A stretch of DNA of 64,000 bases from Methanobacterium subterraneum (GTDB taxonomy: Archaea > Methanobacteriota > Methanobacteria > Methanobacteriales > Methanobacteriaceae): the NCBI RefSeq assembly GCF_002813695.1, contig NZ_CP017768.1, positions 930,001-994,000 on the forward strand, given 5' to 3'. Below the pieces are notes generated by a model, which made no database searches, had not been told where the DNA came from, and saw only the letters and a list, made by a program, of their open reading frames with translations. This document shows, one piece after another, positions 62,289 to 64,000 of the stretch. How positions within the stretch are numbered: position 1 is the stretch's first letter; each line of letters opens with the position of its first letter. The translations under genes and the position numbers were made by a program.

Positions 62289-62774
62289 TTAAGTTATTGC
62301 AGAGACTGTTAACTTTCCTTTAACATTTACTCCTGCAATAAACACTCCTTTAATTCCGGTTTGATTGAACTCTATTGTACCATCAGATTCGCCACCACCA
62401 ACATCTACAGATTTACTAGAAACAACGTTACCTGAAAAATCAGCATAGCTTTGACCTTCAGTTGGCACCATGTTTAAAGCGAAAACACCGAGAGTTGCCA
62501 TACTGCTCACATCTGTCCCCCCAATACTAGTGGTAGCTGCTTGCAAACCTTGGTATTTGATTTTAACAGATTTTGCTCCTTCTGGTATTGTTACATTGTA
62601 ATTTGAACTAGAAGAAGCACTGCTGCTGTTGTCCTTCGGAAGATTAAGTTCAGCAATAACTTTTTCTCCAGAGCCGGTATTATTCCCAGTTTGTGTGTTG
62701 GTACACCCTGAAGCCATTACTACACAAATCAAAATTGCTATGATTCCTGAAACTAGTATTCCATCTTTTTTCAT
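62289..62774 (-). CDS. Predicted lipoprotein
   Basis: A 161-residue secreted protein with a signal peptide (GIIAILICVVMASGC) and lipobox ASGC at Cys24. The mature protein has a Ser/Asn-rich linker, then a beta-rich domain (YNVTIPEGAKSVKIKYQGL, VSSKSVDVGGGESDGTIEF, GIKGVFIAGVNVKGKLTV). GGGAGG before the ATG is a textbook ribosome-binding site. No named family. Anchored outside the membrane. Confidence 0.8.
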   Translation of the reverse strand: MKKDGILVSGIIAILICVVMASGCTNTQTGNNTGSGEKVIAELNLPKDNSSSASSSSNYNVTIPEGAKSVKIKYQGLQAATTSIGGTDVSSMATLGVFALNMVPTEGQSYADFSGNVVSSKSVDVGGGESDGTIEFNQTGIKGVFIAGVNVKGKLTVSAIT

Positions 62775-62954
62775 TAAAAAACCTCCCTAAACTCTTATAA
62801 TTTAATATGAACTTTAAATTATATATAAATTTATATTATATAAAAAAAATTAGAAATAATTTCAGCTAAATTACAGATTTTATAGTCATTTATTATAATA
62901 TTCTCAATAAATAATAAACATACGTCAATGTTTTAACTAATTTGAATTTTAAAT

Positions 62955-62991
62955 AAAAAAAAGGGGGAAAGAGGTTTTAAGGGTTTTCCTC

Positions 62992-62993
<2 letters not shown>
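62955..62993 (-). terminator. Hairpin and T-run after the DUF11 surface gene
   Basis: AAGAGG (minus strand, 62988-62993) and CCTCTT (62969-62974) form a stem with T-run complement at 62955-62962. It overlaps the last bases of the stop region. Confidence 0.55.

Positions 62994-64000
<1,007 letters not shown>

Overview
The window reads as a chromosomal segment of a mesophilic hydrogenotrophic methanogen of the order Methanobacteriales, most likely the genus Methanobacterium. Evidence: archaeal housekeeping genes (archaeal-size PurA, valS, aroA, a DnaJ-finger/S1/DHH protein), TATA-type promoters, Shine-Dalgarno motifs of the GGAGGTGAT type, DUF11 surface proteins, a FilR1-type regulator, DUF166-ferredoxin proteins, oxygen-defence rubrerythrin and superoxide reductase, and many HisKA_2 sensor kinases. 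No rRNA, tRNA or CRISPR array was recognised.

Layout. 1-8 kb: 3' part of valS, aroA, a Ras-like GTPase, endonuclease III, an exported DnaJ-type cysteine-rich protein, a FilR1-like regulator overlapping a UbiA prenyltransferase. 8-22 kb: signal transduction (a KaiC-like ATPase / receiver / histidine kinase cluster and two more HisKA_2 kinases) mixed with a DHH nuclease-like protein, a lipoprotein, superoxide reductase and rubrerythrin. 22.5-32.5 kb: cell-surface and glycan region with rfbA, a small surface protein ending in a VGMQETGxP sorting tail, a large membrane glycosyltransferase, a RAD55-like protein, an archaeosortase fused to an extracytoplasmic domain, a GT2 glycosyltransferase and a nucleotide-sugar epimerase/dehydratase.

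32.5-54.3 kb is an accessory island: VapBC, a decayed Bro-N gene copy, a TumE/TumA-like pair, a NERD protein, then the centrepiece: an Sfp-type phosphopantetheinyl transferase, a 2753-residue dimodular NRPS with a terminal reductase, a MATE exporter fused to an RsbW-like ATPase domain, a STAS anti-sigma antagonist, an RsbW-like ATPase with a repeat insertion, and a membrane-bound RsbU-type phosphatase. A second decayed Bro-N copy in the same orientation and two insertion sequences close the island, so the NRPS locus lies between direct repeats. The genes suggest synthesis, activation, reductive release and export of a small (possibly acylated) dipeptide aldehyde, controlled by a partner-switching phosphorelay that has no sigma factor to act on in an archaeon. 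A comparable set was, as I recall, reported in Methanobrevibacter ruminantium M1, so the gene set is not wholly new; the fusions, the half condensation domain, the missing Asp in the first adenylation domain and the flanking repeats are the parts most worth study.

54.3-64 kb: cobM, two DUF166-ferredoxin paralogues, a DUF2283 pair, a 59-residue protein, a TIGR04076-like protein, purA, an AAA ATPase, a lipoprotein and the C-terminal part of a DUF11 surface protein carrying the same VGMQETGxP tail as the protein near the archaeosortase.
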